Source of the DNA: JBBQZU01 sp038207425
Lineage (GTDB): Bacteria > Bacteroidota > Bacteroidia > Flavobacteriales_D > Cryomorphaceae
NCBI GenBank assembly: GCA_038207425.1
Contig: JBBQZU010000002.1
Coordinates: 176,848 to 240,847 of the forward strand
Reading direction: 5' to 3'
DNA length: 64,000 nucleotides
The translations under genes and the position numbers were made by a program. Positions 17,336 to 26,538 of this stretch are shown here, piece after piece. Every line of letters starts with the position of its first letter. Within the stretch, counting starts at the first letter, position 1. The notes under the pieces are model-generated. The model did no database searches. It had not been told where the DNA came from and saw nothing but the letters and a program-made list of their open reading frames with translations.

Positions 17336-18373
17336 ATGGCAGAAGTAACCCCTAAAGCGAACGCTGTAGACCTCAGCGCTGTACTACCCGAAAACACCAA
17401 GGTATTTGAGCCAATTTTGGCTGAGAACAAAGATCGTTTTGTACTATTCCCCATCGTTCATGGCGATATTTGGCAATTCTATAAAAAGTCGCAGGCTAGT
17501 TTTTGGACAGCTGAAGAAATTGACCTTCATGCAGACCTGACCGATTGGAATGAGCGGTTGAATGACGATGAGCGTCACTTTATAAAACATGTGCTGGCAT
17601 TTTTTGCCGCGAGCGATGGCATAGTCAATGAAAATCTCGCTGAGAATTTTTTAGCCGAAGTGCAATATACTGAAGCAAAATTCTTCTATGGATTTCAGGT
17701 GATGATGGAGAACGTACACAGCGAAACCTACTCGCTGCTGATCGATACTTATATCAAAGATTCGAAAGAGAAGGACAAACTTTTCCGTGCAATGGAAACC
17801 ATTGATTGCGTAAAGAGGAAAGCTGAATGGGCACTGAATTGGATTGACAAAGGCTCTTTTGCCGAGAGGCTTGTTGCATTTGCAGCGGTAGAGGGTATTT
17901 TCTTTTCGGGTTCTTTTTGTAGCATTTTCTGGCTGAAAAAGCGAGGCCTTATGCCAGGTCTCAGCTTCTCTAACGAGCTCATTTCGCGTGATGAAGGAAT
18001 GCATTGTGACTTTGCCTGTTTGCTCTACACAAAGTATCTGGTAAATAAATTGCCCAAAGAAACCGTGCGCAGAATTATTGCGGATGCTGTGGAAATTGAA
18101 AAGGAATTTGTAACAGATGCCCTTCCCGTGAAACTTATAGGAATGAACGCTGAAATGATGCAACAGTACATCGAGTTTGTTGCTGACCGGCTACTTGTAG
18201 AGCTTGGCAATGACAAGATTTATAACTCGGCGAATCCGTTTGATTTTATGGATATGATCAACCTTCAAGGCAAAACCAACTTCTTTGAGAAAAGAGTTGG
18301 GGAATATCAAAAGGCTAGTGTTACCAACAAATCTTCTGAAGACAAAAGTTTCACTGTTGACGCTGAATTCTAA
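17336..18373 (+). CDS. nrdB: ribonucleotide reductase class I, beta subunit
   Basis: A 345-residue R2 protein. I start it at ATG 17336, where family similarity begins, not at the upstream in-frame extension. The di-iron and radical region reads ASDGIVNENL ... EAKFFYGFQ ... ENVHSETYSLLIDTYI, in which the Tyr of FYGFQ matches the radical-bearing tyrosine of eukaryotic R2. The C-terminal tail SFTVDAEF resembles the eukaryotic tail (FTLDADF-like) that docks on the large subunit. With NrdA it reduces NDPs to dNDPs. nrdA follows after 51 bp. Confidence 0.95.
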   Translation: MAEVTPKANAVDLSAVLPENTKVFEPILAENKDRFVLFPIVHGDIWQFYKKSQASFWTAEEIDLHADLTDWNERLNDDERHFIKHVLAFFAASDGIVNENLAENFLAEVQYTEAKFFYGFQVMMENVHSETYSLLIDTYIKDSKEKDKLFRAMETIDCVKRKAEWALNWIDKGSFAERLVAFAAVEGIFFSGSFCSIFWLKKRGLMPGLSFSNELISRDEGMHCDFACLLYTKYLVNKLPKETVRRIIADAVEIEKEFVTDALPVKLIGMNAEMMQQYIEFVADRLLVELGNDKIYNSANPFDFMDMINLQGKTNFFEKRVGEYQKASVTNKSSEDKSFTVDAEF

Positions 18374-18424
18374 TTACTACGATTCTTTCTTATTCATAAA
18401 CCTAAAACCAAAGGAGACCAAACT

Positions 18425-20806
18425 ATGTCGTACGTTGTAAAGCGCGATGGACGCAAAGAAGCAGTGAAGTTTGACAAAATCACTGCCCGAATTAAAAAGT
18501 TGTGCTATGGGCTCAACGAAGAAGTAGATTCTATAGAAGTAGCCAAAAAAGTAATTAATGGCATATTTGAAGGGGTTACTACTACTGAGCTCGACAATCT
18601 CGCTGCCGAAGTGGCTGCAACAAATACCATTAAGCATCCTGACTATGCATTGCTTGCGAGCAGGATTGCGGTAAGCAACCTGCACAAAAACACCAAGAAG
18701 TCTTTTTCTGAAACCATGAAATTGCTCTATGATTATATAGACCCAAATACTGGCGAAAAGGCGGGATTGCTGGCCGATGACGTATATCAGATAATAATCG
18801 ATAATGCTGAACTGCTTGATTCCAGCATAATATATGACCGCGACTTCAACTACGATTTTTTCGGGTTTAAAACCCTTGAGCGTTCATATATGCTCAAAAT
18901 TAATGGTGAAGTTGCTGAGAGGCCACAGCAAATGTTGATGCGTGTTTGCATAGGCATTCACAAAGAAGATGTCGATTCCGCAATAGATACCTACAACCGC
19001 ATGTCGGAAGGGTGGTTTACCCACGCTACACCAACGCTGTTCAATGCAGGTACCCCAAAACCACAAATGTCATCATGCTTTCTGCTTACCATGAAACAGG
19101 ATAGCATTTCAGGAATTTATGACACACTTAAACAATGTGCACAGATTTCGCAAAGCGCTGGCGGCATTGGCTTGTCAATACACGATGTACGTGCTAAAGG
19201 TTCATACATCAGAGGTACCAATGGTACTTCGAATGGAATAGTACCCATGCTCCGCGTATTTAACGATACTGCCCGCTACGTAGATCAGGGCGGTGGAAAA
19301 CGCAAAGGTTCTTTTGCTATATATATTGAACCATGGCATGCAGACATTTTCGATTTTCTCGAAATGCGCAAAAATCACGGGAAAGAAGAATTGCGCGCCC
19401 GTGACCTGTTTTACGCTCTTTGGATTCCAGACTTGTTCATGAAAAGGGTGGAAGAGAATACAACCTGGACGCTAATGTGCCCCAATGAGTGCCCGGGGCT
19501 ATCAGATGTACACGGTGAAGAATTTGAGAAGCTGTACCTGAAGTATGAAAAGGAAGGTAAGGGTCGGAAAACGATAAAAGCCCAAGAGCTATGGTTCAAA
19601 GTATTGGAGTCGCAAATTGAAACAGGTACCCCTTATATGCTCTATAAGGATGCTGCCAATGCCAAGTCTAATCAAAAGAACTTAGGTACTATCAAGTCTT
19701 CAAACCTTTGTACTGAGATTATTGAGTACTCTGCTCCAGATGAAGTTGCCGTGTGTAACCTTGCATCTATAGCATTGCCTAAATTCGTTGGTAACGGCAA
19801 GTTTGACCATGATGAACTCTTTGAAGTGGCTTATCAGGTTACCAAAAATCTCAATAAGATCATTGACAATAATTACTATCCTACCCCCGAAGCGCGTCGA
19901 AGCAATATGCGCCACCGCCCAATAGGCATTGGAGTTCAAGGATTGGCCGATGCCTTCGTATTGTTGCGTTATCCATTTGATAGTCCGGAATCGCGTAAGC
20001 TCAACCGCGATATTTTTGAAACAATTTACTACGCAGCGCTCTGTGCGAGCAAAGATTTGGCTAAAGCTGATGGACCTTATGAAACATATCAGGGGTCGCC
20101 TATTAGCCAAGGAATTTTTCAATTCGACATGTGGAATGAGAAGCCATCAGACCGTTGGGAGTGGAATGTGCTTCGAGAGGAAATAATGAAACACGGCGTG
20201 CGCAATTCTCTGCTGTTGGCACCGATGCCAACAGCAAGTACAGCCCAAATACTTGGGAATAACGAGTGCTTTGAACCTTACACGTCAAATATCTACACCC
20301 GCCGGGTGCTTTCAGGAGAGTTCGTGGTGGTAAATAAGCACCTACTTAAAGACCTTGTGAAATTGGGTATTTGGAACGAAGAAGTTCGCACCAAACTTAT
20401 ATCTGCAAACGGTTCAGTTCAGAACATACCGGAAATTCCCGAAAATCTGAAACAACTGTACCGCACAGCATGGGAAATAAGCCAGAAGACGGTTATAGAT
20501 ATGGCAGCCGACAGAGGCGCGTTTATTTGTCAGTCTCAGTCGCTCAATATATTTATGGAGAGCGCCAATTTTGCTAAGCTTACTTCAATGCACTTCTACG
20601 GGTGGAAGAAGGGTCTCAAAACTGGAATGTATTATCTACGGACCCGCGCCGCAGTTGATGCCATCAAGTTCACCCTTGATATGTCAAAAATACAACAGCC
20701 TGAAGTTGCTCCTCCACCAGTGGTGGCGAAACCCGAGCCCGATGCTTCTGCAATTCAGGCTTGTTCGCTTGAGAATGGGGCTGATTGCGAAATGTGCAGC
20801 GGGTAG
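18425..20806 (+). CDS. nrdA: ribonucleotide reductase class I, alpha subunit
   Basis: A 793-residue R1 protein. An N-terminal ATP-cone (residues about 1-95, VVKRDGRKEAVKFDKI) provides overall allosteric control. The catalytic core has the SSCFLL cysteine, the NLCTEI cysteine of the radical site and the PMPTASTAQILGN loop. The C-terminal CEMC pair (about 789-792) re-reduces the active-site disulfide. Like NrdB it is closest in pattern to eukaryotic class Ia enzymes. It ends 30 bp before a strong terminator. Confidence 0.96.
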   Translation: MSYVVKRDGRKEAVKFDKITARIKKLCYGLNEEVDSIEVAKKVINGIFEGVTTTELDNLAAEVAATNTIKHPDYALLASRIAVSNLHKNTKKSFSETMKLLYDYIDPNTGEKAGLLADDVYQIIIDNAELLDSSIIYDRDFNYDFFGFKTLERSYMLKINGEVAERPQQMLMRVCIGIHKEDVDSAIDTYNRMSEGWFTHATPTLFNAGTPKPQMSSCFLLTMKQDSISGIYDTLKQCAQISQSAGGIGLSIHDVRAKGSYIRGTNGTSNGIVPMLRVFNDTARYVDQGGGKRKGSFAIYIEPWHADIFDFLEMRKNHGKEELRARDLFYALWIPDLFMKRVEENTTWTLMCPNECPGLSDVHGEEFEKLYLKYEKEGKGRKTIKAQELWFKVLESQIETGTPYMLYKDAANAKSNQKNLGTIKSSNLCTEIIEYSAPDEVAVCNLASIALPKFVGNGKFDHDELFEVAYQVTKNLNKIIDNNYYPTPEARRSNMRHRPIGIGVQGLADAFVLLRYPFDSPESRKLNRDIFETIYYAALCASKDLAKADGPYETYQGSPISQGIFQFDMWNEKPSDRWEWNVLREEIMKHGVRNSLLLAPMPTASTAQILGNNECFEPYTSNIYTRRVLSGEFVVVNKHLLKDLVKLGIWNEEVRTKLISANGSVQNIPEIPENLKQLYRTAWEISQKTVIDMAADRGAFICQSQSLNIFMESANFAKLTSMHFYGWKKGLKTGMYYLRTRAAVDAIKFTLDMSKIQQPEVAPPPVVAKPEPDASAIQACSLENGADCEMCSG

Positions 20807-20836
20807 AATAATTTTATTGTTTGCCAAAAACAGAAG

Positions 20837-20867
20837 AGCTCCCGAATTATTTCGGGAGTTCTTTGTT
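20837..20867 (+). terminator. Rho-independent terminator of nrdB-nrdA
   Basis: A 10-bp stem (AGCTCCCGAA / TTCGGGAGTT, one G-U pair), loop TTAT, then CTTTGTTT. It begins 30 bp after the nrdA stop. Confidence 0.85.
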
Positions 20868-20943
20868 TAGAACAGTTCTAAATTCAGAGCAATGACAGTA
20901 CTATGACAATGGACCACTATCAGGTATAGAAATTTGTACCCCG

Positions 20944-22182
20944 ATGAATACCCTTTCGTTAAATCGTCTTCAGATAATAGCATTTACGCATAAGACCATT
21001 CCATTGGAACTTGTCGGGAAGTTTCATATAGAAGATGAAATTCAGCAGAATCGGTTTACCAGACTAAAGTCAGAGCTGAATTTGTCAGAGTTGATGTACC
21101 TATCTACCTGCAACCGTGTGGAATTTGTAATGGTTGGTGCTCATGTATCACCACGCATGCTGATCAAAGCCTTGAATGTCAATTTTAGTGAGAATGAAGC
21201 TGAAACAGCAATAAATGGCGCTGAGAATTTCACTGCAGAAGAAGCAGTGAAGCACCTTTTTAAGGTAAGTTCATCACTTGATTCGATGGTAATTGGTGAG
21301 CGGGAAATCATTACACAGGTGCGCAATGCTTATGAGCGCTCGGCGAAAATGAATCTTTCAGGCGATCTGATAAGGTTGGTAATTAGAAAGACAATTGAAA
21401 CTGCCAAGCAAGTCTTTACCGAAACTTCCATTTTCAGGAAACCGGTTTCTGTAGTATCCCTTGCATTTCACAGACTGAGAGAACTCGATGCGCCCGTTGG
21501 CAGCCGTATAGTGATGATCGGAGCAGGAAAAACAAACAAGGCAATGGCAAGGTTTCTCTCCAAACATGGTTTCAAAAATATCACCATATATAACCGCACA
21601 GTTGAAAAAGCAAGGGTACTTGCCGCTGAAATTGGTGCGCAGTGGCACGCGCTTAGTGAAATAAGGTCGCATAGGGGTGGTTTTGACATTCTCATTACTT
21701 GCACCGGATCAGGAAGTGTGATAGTTGATGCTGATTTATTTGAATACTTGACGGATGGTGAAACAGGCCGCAAGATTATTATAGATCTCGCCATACCTGG
21801 CGATGTTGACAAGGCTGCGTTTTCCGAAGTGCAATTTGCCGTAAGGCATATTGATATTGACGAGCTCAAAAACACAGCCGAGAAGAATCTGACAGAAAGA
21901 ACCCGCGACCTTAATCTCTGCGAAGAGATTATAGACAAACAATTGATCGCTTTCCACGACATATTTAAAGCAAGGCAGGTAGAACTCGCAATGCGCACCA
22001 TTCCAGCAAAAGTTAAAGAAATTCGCGAAGCTGCCATTAATACGGTTTATGCCAAAGAAGTAGACTCTCTTGATCCTGAGTCACGCGAAATACTTGATAA
22101 AGTAGTGGCATACCTTGAGAAAAAATATATCTCGGTACCAATGAAAATGGCGCGTGAGGTGATGCTTAATATTTTAAAGTGA
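20944..22182 (+). CDS. hemA: glutamyl-tRNA reductase
   Basis: A 412-residue GluTR. Family signatures are LSTCNRVEFV with the catalytic Cys (about residues 57-66), the SSLDSMVIGEREI block (about 108-120), the NADPH-binding GAGKTNKAMARFL (about 197-209) and the C-terminal dimerisation helix. It reduces Glu-tRNA to glutamate-1-semialdehyde, the first step of C5-type tetrapyrrole synthesis. GAAATTTG lies 7 nt before the ATG, a near-match -7 box that would give a leaderless mRNA. It overlaps hemC by 4 bp (GTGA). Confidence 0.95.
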   Translation: MNTLSLNRLQIIAFTHKTIPLELVGKFHIEDEIQQNRFTRLKSELNLSELMYLSTCNRVEFVMVGAHVSPRMLIKALNVNFSENEAETAINGAENFTAEEAVKHLFKVSSSLDSMVIGEREIITQVRNAYERSAKMNLSGDLIRLVIRKTIETAKQVFTETSIFRKPVSVVSLAFHRLRELDAPVGSRIVMIGAGKTNKAMARFLSKHGFKNITIYNRTVEKARVLAAEIGAQWHALSEIRSHRGGFDILITCTGSGSVIVDADLFEYLTDGETGRKIIIDLAIPGDVDKAAFSEVQFAVRHIDIDELKNTAEKNLTERTRDLNLCEEIIDKQLIAFHDIFKARQVELAMRTIPAKVKEIREAAINTVYAKEVDSLDPESREILDKVVAYLEKKYISVPMKMAREVMLNILK

Positions 22183-23099
22183 TTCGCAAAAAGATTGTAA
22201 TAGGCTCACGCGGAAGCGACCTGGCACTCTGGCAGGCCAACCATATCAGGCAAAAACTTGAAATGCTGGGTGCAGATGTTAGTATTACAATTATCAAGAC
22301 AAAAGGAGACAATATACAGCACCTGAGTTTTGACAAGATGGAAGGCAAGGGTTTTTTCACAAAGGAATTGGAAGATGCACTAATTGGGAATGAAATAGAT
22401 ATCGCAGTACATTCCTATAAGGATTTGGAAACCACCTCGCCCGAAGGGCTTCATATTGCTGCTGTTTCTGAACGAGCTAACCCTGCCGATGTATTGCTCA
22501 TCAACAAACCAAAAGTAAATAGCGCTGCAAGGTGGGATGTGGCTCATGGTATACGGGTAGGTAGTTCGAGTGCTCGAAGAAAGATGCAGATGAATCTCTA
22601 TCGCCCGGACTTAATGCTCGAAGATATACGTGGAAATGTACCTACACGAGTTGAAAAACTTCGATCAGGACAGTATGATGCCATCGTATTGGCGAAAGCC
22701 GGCCTTGATCGTCTCGGTCTTGATGTAAGCGATCTGCACGAATTTGAATTCGATCCCAATGATTTTATCCCGGCACCTGCTCAAGGGGTACTGGCTTGTC
22801 AGATAAGGGTATCAGACGCTGAACTTGCTGATTTTCTCAGCCCTATTCACAACCATAATGTAGCAGAACAGGTAGGTGCAGAGCGCAAAGTATTGAACAT
22901 GTTCAAAGGTGGATGCCAACTTCCTTTGGGCGCATACTGCACCTATTCAAACGGTATGTTCACACTGCGCGCTATTATGGCACAAAGATATGGCGATGAA
23001 CCAGTGCGAACTACCGTTGTTGGTACAAATGCATCCGACCTTCCGGCAAAAGCTGTTGAAGAGCTAAAAAAAAAACTCGGGCAGTCAGCATTTTTCTGA
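22179..23099 (+). CDS. hemC: hydroxymethylbilane synthase (porphobilinogen deaminase)
   Basis: A 306-residue enzyme with KIVIGSRGSDLALWQ at the N-terminus, the VHSYKDLETT active-site Asp/Lys region, RVGSSSARRKMQM, and the cofactor-attachment motif MFKGGCQLPLG. It polymerises four porphobilinogens into hydroxymethylbilane. The GTG start overlaps the hemA stop. Eight codons before its stop is a run of ten A (23066-23075). Reading through that run with one extra A would join it in frame to hemD (see findings). Confidence 0.95.
   Translation: MIRKKIVIGSRGSDLALWQANHIRQKLEMLGADVSITIIKTKGDNIQHLSFDKMEGKGFFTKELEDALIGNEIDIAVHSYKDLETTSPEGLHIAAVSERANPADVLLINKPKVNSAARWDVAHGIRVGSSSARRKMQMNLYRPDLMLEDIRGNVPTRVEKLRSGQYDAIVLAKAGLDRLGLDVSDLHEFEFDPNDFIPAPAQGVLACQIRVSDAELADFLSPIHNHNVAEQVGAERKVLNMFKGGCQLPLGAYCTYSNGMFTLRAIMAQRYGDEPVRTTVVGTNASDLPAKAVEELKKKLGQSAFF
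23066..23075 (+). other. A10 homopolymer at the hemC-hemD junction, candidate slippage site
   Basis: Ten consecutive A in the last codons of hemC. Inserting one A (or a -1 ribosomal shift) changes the frame so that translation passes the hemC TGA at 23097 and runs into hemD through Thr-Arg-Ala-Val-Ser-Ile-Phe-Leu-Ser-Arg, giving a HemC-HemD fusion of about 524 residues. Confidence 0.55.
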
Positions 23100-23131
23100 G
23101 TAGAGAAAAGGCTGGTACATTTCTGAGCAAT

Positions 23132-23752
23132 TTGGTGGAAACAGGCCAAATAAGCCTTGAATGCAAATCGTGTATTTCGCTTCAGGCTGTTGAAACAGCA
23201 TCTCCTCCTAAAACAGAATGGATATTCTTTTCATCCCCGTCGGGAGTAGCTTTATATGCGCAGCAATATAGCCTTATGGCAAATGTAAAACTGGCTGCCC
23301 TAGGCAAGGGAACGGCTGCTGCTATAGAAGAGCATCTTTTGCGAAGCCCGGAGTTCACATCTTTTGCTTCACAACCTAAAGAAGCTATGGCGGAATTTAC
23401 CTCTCTGCTAAAACCAAACGAAACAGTACTCGGGCCAAGAACTGAGCAAAGCCTTAAGAGATTGGCAGGCCATCTACCTGAATCGGTACTGATAGACTGG
23501 CCATTTTACTGCACTGTTTTGAGCCCGCCCGAAGAAGCCACATCGGCATCATATCTTATCTTCACATCGCCCAGTAATGCCGATTCATATTTTGGCAATT
23601 ACAGTTTGAATCATAGACAGACTTGTGTGTCCATAGGACGCAGCACAGCAAGTAAATTGCGCAGCCTGGGAATTCAGAAAATTTTAGAAAGCAAAACTCC
23701 CACAGAGGAATCTCTATGGGAGGTAATTTCAAGACATAAGAAGGTTACTTAA
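23132..23752 (+). CDS. hemD: uroporphyrinogen-III synthase, start region in doubt
   Basis: Similarity to Bacteroidota HemD is clear: TEWIFFSSPSGVALY, LAALGKGTAAAIE and YLIFTSPSNADSYF. The enzyme closes hydroxymethylbilane to uroporphyrinogen III. The ORF from TTG 23132 gives 206 residues, but the natural N-terminal strand (IFLSREKAGTFLSNL) is encoded upstream from about 23090 in the same frame, overlapping the hemC 3' end, and there is no ATG, GTG or TTG before it after the stop at 23057-23059. So either a non-standard start (ATT 23090, CTG 23096) is used, or HemD is made as a fusion with HemC by slippage at the A10 run, or the N-terminus is lost. It overlaps the glutaryl-CoA dehydrogenase gene tail to tail by 8 bp. 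Confidence 0.8.
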   Translation: MVETGQISLECKSCISLQAVETASPPKTEWIFFSSPSGVALYAQQYSLMANVKLAALGKGTAAAIEEHLLRSPEFTSFASQPKEAMAEFTSLLKPNETVLGPRTEQSLKRLAGHLPESVLIDWPFYCTVLSPPEEATSASYLIFTSPSNADSYFGNYSLNHRQTCVSIGRSTASKLRSLGIQKILESKTPTEESLWEVISRHKKVT

Positions 23753-24923
23753 AGGCACTTTCGCCAGTGATGTCCATCCCTGTAATGAGCAGGTGTATGT
23801 CATGAGTGCCTTCGTAGGTTACTACCGATTCAAGATTCATCATATGACGCATGATAGGGTATTCATTGGTGATGCCCATTGCACCATGTATCTGCCGGGC
23901 CTCACGAGCTATGTTGAGAGCCATATCTACATTATTTCTCTTGGCCATGGATATTTGGGCAGTGGTAGCCTTGTTTTCATTTTTTAACTGCCCTAGCCTG
24001 AGCGTGAGCAGTTGAGCTTTTGTGATTTCGGTAATCATTTCAGCGAGTTTCTTTTGCTGTAGCTGAAAAGAAGCAATAGGTTTTCCAAACTGATTGCGCT
24101 CTTTGGCATATCTGAGAGCCGAATCATAGCAATCGAGTGCTGCTCCGATAGCACCCCATGCAATTCCGTATCGGGCGCTGTCAAGGCAACCAAGGGGAGC
24201 GCCAAGTCCTGATTTATTCGGAAGGAGATTTTCTTTAGGAACCTTTACATTGTCAAATACAAGCTCGCCGGTATTGCTTGCTCTAAGGCTCCACTTGCCA
24301 TGTGTTTCGGGAGTGGTAAAACCCTCCATGCCTCGCTCTGCGATAATACCGTGTATGCGTCCTTCTTCATTTTTTGCCCAAACTACTGCTATATCTGCAA
24401 AAGGGGAATTTGAAATCCACATTTTAGCACCATTAAGTATATAGTGGTCGCCGGCATCTTTGAAGTTGGTGTTCATTCCGCCTGGGTCAGAGCCATGATC
24501 AGGCTCGGTAAGGCCAAAACAGCCAATCATTTCACCGGCGGCAAGTTTGGGCAGGTACTTTTGTCTTTGCGCTTCGTTGCCATATTTCCATATGGGGTAC
24601 ATTACCAAAGAGCTTTGCACAGATGACGTAGAGCGTAGTCCACTATCACAGCGCTCTAATTCCTGCATGATAAGCCCGTAAGAAATCTGATCCAATCCGG
24701 CTCCCCCGTATTCAACAGGAATGTATGGGCCAAAGGCACCAATCTCAGCCATGCCGGGAATTACCTGTTTTGGAAAGGTTCCTTTTTCGAAATACTCTTC
24801 TATTATTGGGGACATCTCCTTCTTCACCCATGCGCGGGCAGTATCGCGCACTAACTTATGCTCGTCTGAGAGCAACTCATCCATCAAATAATAATCGTGT
24901 CCTTGATATTGATCTGTTCGCAT
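23745..24923 (-). CDS. glutaryl-CoA dehydrogenase-like acyl-CoA dehydrogenase
   Basis: A 392-residue flavoenzyme. It follows the glutaryl-CoA dehydrogenase pattern closely: RSTSSVQSSLVM with the substrate-binding Arg, CFGLTEPDHGSDPGGM, KMWISNSPFADIAVVWA, ARYGIAWGAIGA, and NLESVVTYEGTHDIH with the catalytic Glu. It would oxidise and decarboxylate glutaryl-CoA to crotonyl-CoA in lysine/tryptophan breakdown. It is monocistronic. TAACTTTG, a full -7 box, lies about 25 bp upstream of the ATG on the minus strand. Confidence 0.9.
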   Translation of the reverse strand: MRTDQYQGHDYYLMDELLSDEHKLVRDTARAWVKKEMSPIIEEYFEKGTFPKQVIPGMAEIGAFGPYIPVEYGGAGLDQISYGLIMQELERCDSGLRSTSSVQSSLVMYPIWKYGNEAQRQKYLPKLAAGEMIGCFGLTEPDHGSDPGGMNTNFKDAGDHYILNGAKMWISNSPFADIAVVWAKNEEGRIHGIIAERGMEGFTTPETHGKWSLRASNTGELVFDNVKVPKENLLPNKSGLGAPLGCLDSARYGIAWGAIGAALDCYDSALRYAKERNQFGKPIASFQLQQKKLAEMITEITKAQLLTLRLGQLKNENKATTAQISMAKRNNVDMALNIAREARQIHGAMGITNEYPIMRHMMNLESVVTYEGTHDIHLLITGMDITGESAFK

Positions 24924-25010
24924 TTGGTTGAAATTTCGCGTGCAAAGTTACAAATTAGCTAGGGAGTTAGTCGCTAAAATTTACGAGTTTTGCCGGACAA
25001 AAATCATTGA

Positions 25011-25712
25011 GTGCATCCAATACTTTTGGAAATAGAACCTATTCTGCGGCCCAATCCGAATCTCTATGAATATTGGATGTTTCCTGTATTGCTTGTTGTC
25101 TTCATTATATTGGCTTATGTGAAGATTGCATACTCCAAACGATTTCAAAGAATATTCAGCAGTTTAGTGCGTCTGCAGATTTTACGGCAACTGATGCGTG
25201 AAGAGCTTGTGTTTTCACATCGGGCCACTGTACTGCTTTTCTTGAATTTTGTGCTCATTATTTCATTGGTGATTTATACCTATATCAATTATGCAGGCTG
25301 GTCGGTCGGTGAGTGGAAAGGGCAAGCCCTGTATTGGTTAATTACTGGATATGTTGCCGCGGCTTACTCGTTAAAGTTGGTTGGCAATTATTCTCTGCGT
25401 ATTCTTTTCAATGACAAAGGGCTTTTAAAGGAGTATATGTATGAAGTGGTACTCTTGAACAAAGTTCTGGGGTTGATTTTAATTCCATTGGTTTTCGGAT
25501 TGATTTTTCTGAATATCGGGAGTGTGCAACTACTTTATATGATTTTCATTTTTATTGTAGGGGCGTCCCTGCTGTACAGAATTATTCAGGGAGCTATAAT
25601 GTGTGCCGGCTACACCATTTCCGGGGTGTATATTATTTTGTATCTTTGCACGCTCGAAATACTACCCTTTGCGTTAGTATATAAAGCAATAGCCCTACAG
25701 GTAACAGGATAA
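25011..25712 (+). CDS. DUF4271 family membrane protein
   Basis: A 233-residue protein with about six membrane helices, starting at a GTG. It matches the DUF4271 pattern (PNLYEYWMFPVLLVVFI; later GWSVGEWKG and IILYLCTLEILPFALVYK), a family found in Bacteroidota and, as here, usually encoded immediately before a HemD-like protein (1-bp gap). Function unknown. The constant pairing with a uroporphyrinogen-III-synthase-like gene hints at tetrapyrrole metabolism but proves nothing. Confidence 0.82.
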   Translation: MHPILLEIEPILRPNPNLYEYWMFPVLLVVFIILAYVKIAYSKRFQRIFSSLVRLQILRQLMREELVFSHRATVLLFLNFVLIISLVIYTYINYAGWSVGEWKGQALYWLITGYVAAAYSLKLVGNYSLRILFNDKGLLKEYMYEVVLLNKVLGLILIPLVFGLIFLNIGSVQLLYMIFIFIVGASLLYRIIQGAIMCAGYTISGVYIILYLCTLEILPFALVYKAIALQVTG

Positions 25713-25713
25713 T

Positions 25714-26475
25714 ATGGCAAACCCCCTTACAGTTGAAAAGGTACGGTCTATATTGATTTCACAACCGGAACCTTCTACGGAGAAATCTCCTTATTTGGAA
25801 CTAGCCGATAAATTCAAAGTAAAAATTGATTTTAGACCTTTCATACATGTAGAAGGTGTCCCAGCAAAGGAATTTAGGCAAGAAAGAGTCAATATACTTG
25901 AGCATACCGCAGTAATTCTTACCAGCCGCAATGCAGTTGATCATTTTTTCAGAATGTGTGAAGAAATGCGAACCATCGTTCCGGAAACGTTGAAATACTT
26001 CTGTATTTCAGAATCTACCGCTTACTATTTGCAGAAATACGTTGTATATCGTAAAAGAAAAATATTTCACGGTAAGCAAAGCTTTGAAGATCTGATGGAA
26101 GTAATTAAGAAGCACAAGAATGAGCGGTTTCTGCTTCCATGCTCCGATATTCACAAGAGAAATATTACCGATTTGCTTGATAAGTTCAATATTAAGTACA
26201 GCAAATCTATATTCTACAGAACAGTTTGCAGTGACCTGTCCGATCTGGCTGATATAAAATATGACATGTTGGTGTTCTTCAGTCCATCAGGAATAGAATC
26301 TTTGTTTAAGAATTTTCCTGATTTTAAACAGAACGGAACCCGCATAGCTGCTTTTGGAAGCACTACTGCAAATGCTGTAAAAGAAGCCGGCCTGCGGCTG
26401 GATGTTCACGCACCTGCACCTGGCTTACCTTCAATGTCGATGGCCATTGAGCACTATATTAAGAAGGCTAAGTAG
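25714..26475 (+). CDS. second uroporphyrinogen-III synthase-like protein
   Basis: A 253-residue HemD-superfamily protein. Visible features are KVRSILISQPEP (N-terminal strand), VILTSRNAVDHFFR, YFCISESTAYYLQ, LLPCSDIHKRNI and MLVFFSPSGIESLF with RIAAFGSTTANAVKEAG near the end. It is paralogous to the hemD at 23132. In Bacteroidota this form travels with DUF4271. Whether it is a true synthase or a specialised relative is not decidable here. If the upstream hemD is damaged, this copy could supply the activity (inference). Confidence 0.82.
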   Translation: MANPLTVEKVRSILISQPEPSTEKSPYLELADKFKVKIDFRPFIHVEGVPAKEFRQERVNILEHTAVILTSRNAVDHFFRMCEEMRTIVPETLKYFCISESTAYYLQKYVVYRKRKIFHGKQSFEDLMEVIKKHKNERFLLPCSDIHKRNITDLLDKFNIKYSKSIFYRTVCSDLSDLADIKYDMLVFFSPSGIESLFKNFPDFKQNGTRIAAFGSTTANAVKEAGLRLDVHAPAPGLPSMSMAIEHYIKKAK

Positions 26476-26499
26476 AATGATGAACGTTACTGAGAAATT

Positions 26500-26523
26500 G
26501 GCAGCTGAATAGCTGCCTTTTTT
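26500..26523 (+). terminator. Rho-independent terminator after the HemD-like gene
   Basis: A 7-bp stem GGCAGCT / AGCTGCC with loop GAAT and six T, 25 bp after the stop codon. Confidence 0.88.
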
Positions 26524-26538
26524 GTATCATTGAGTACC

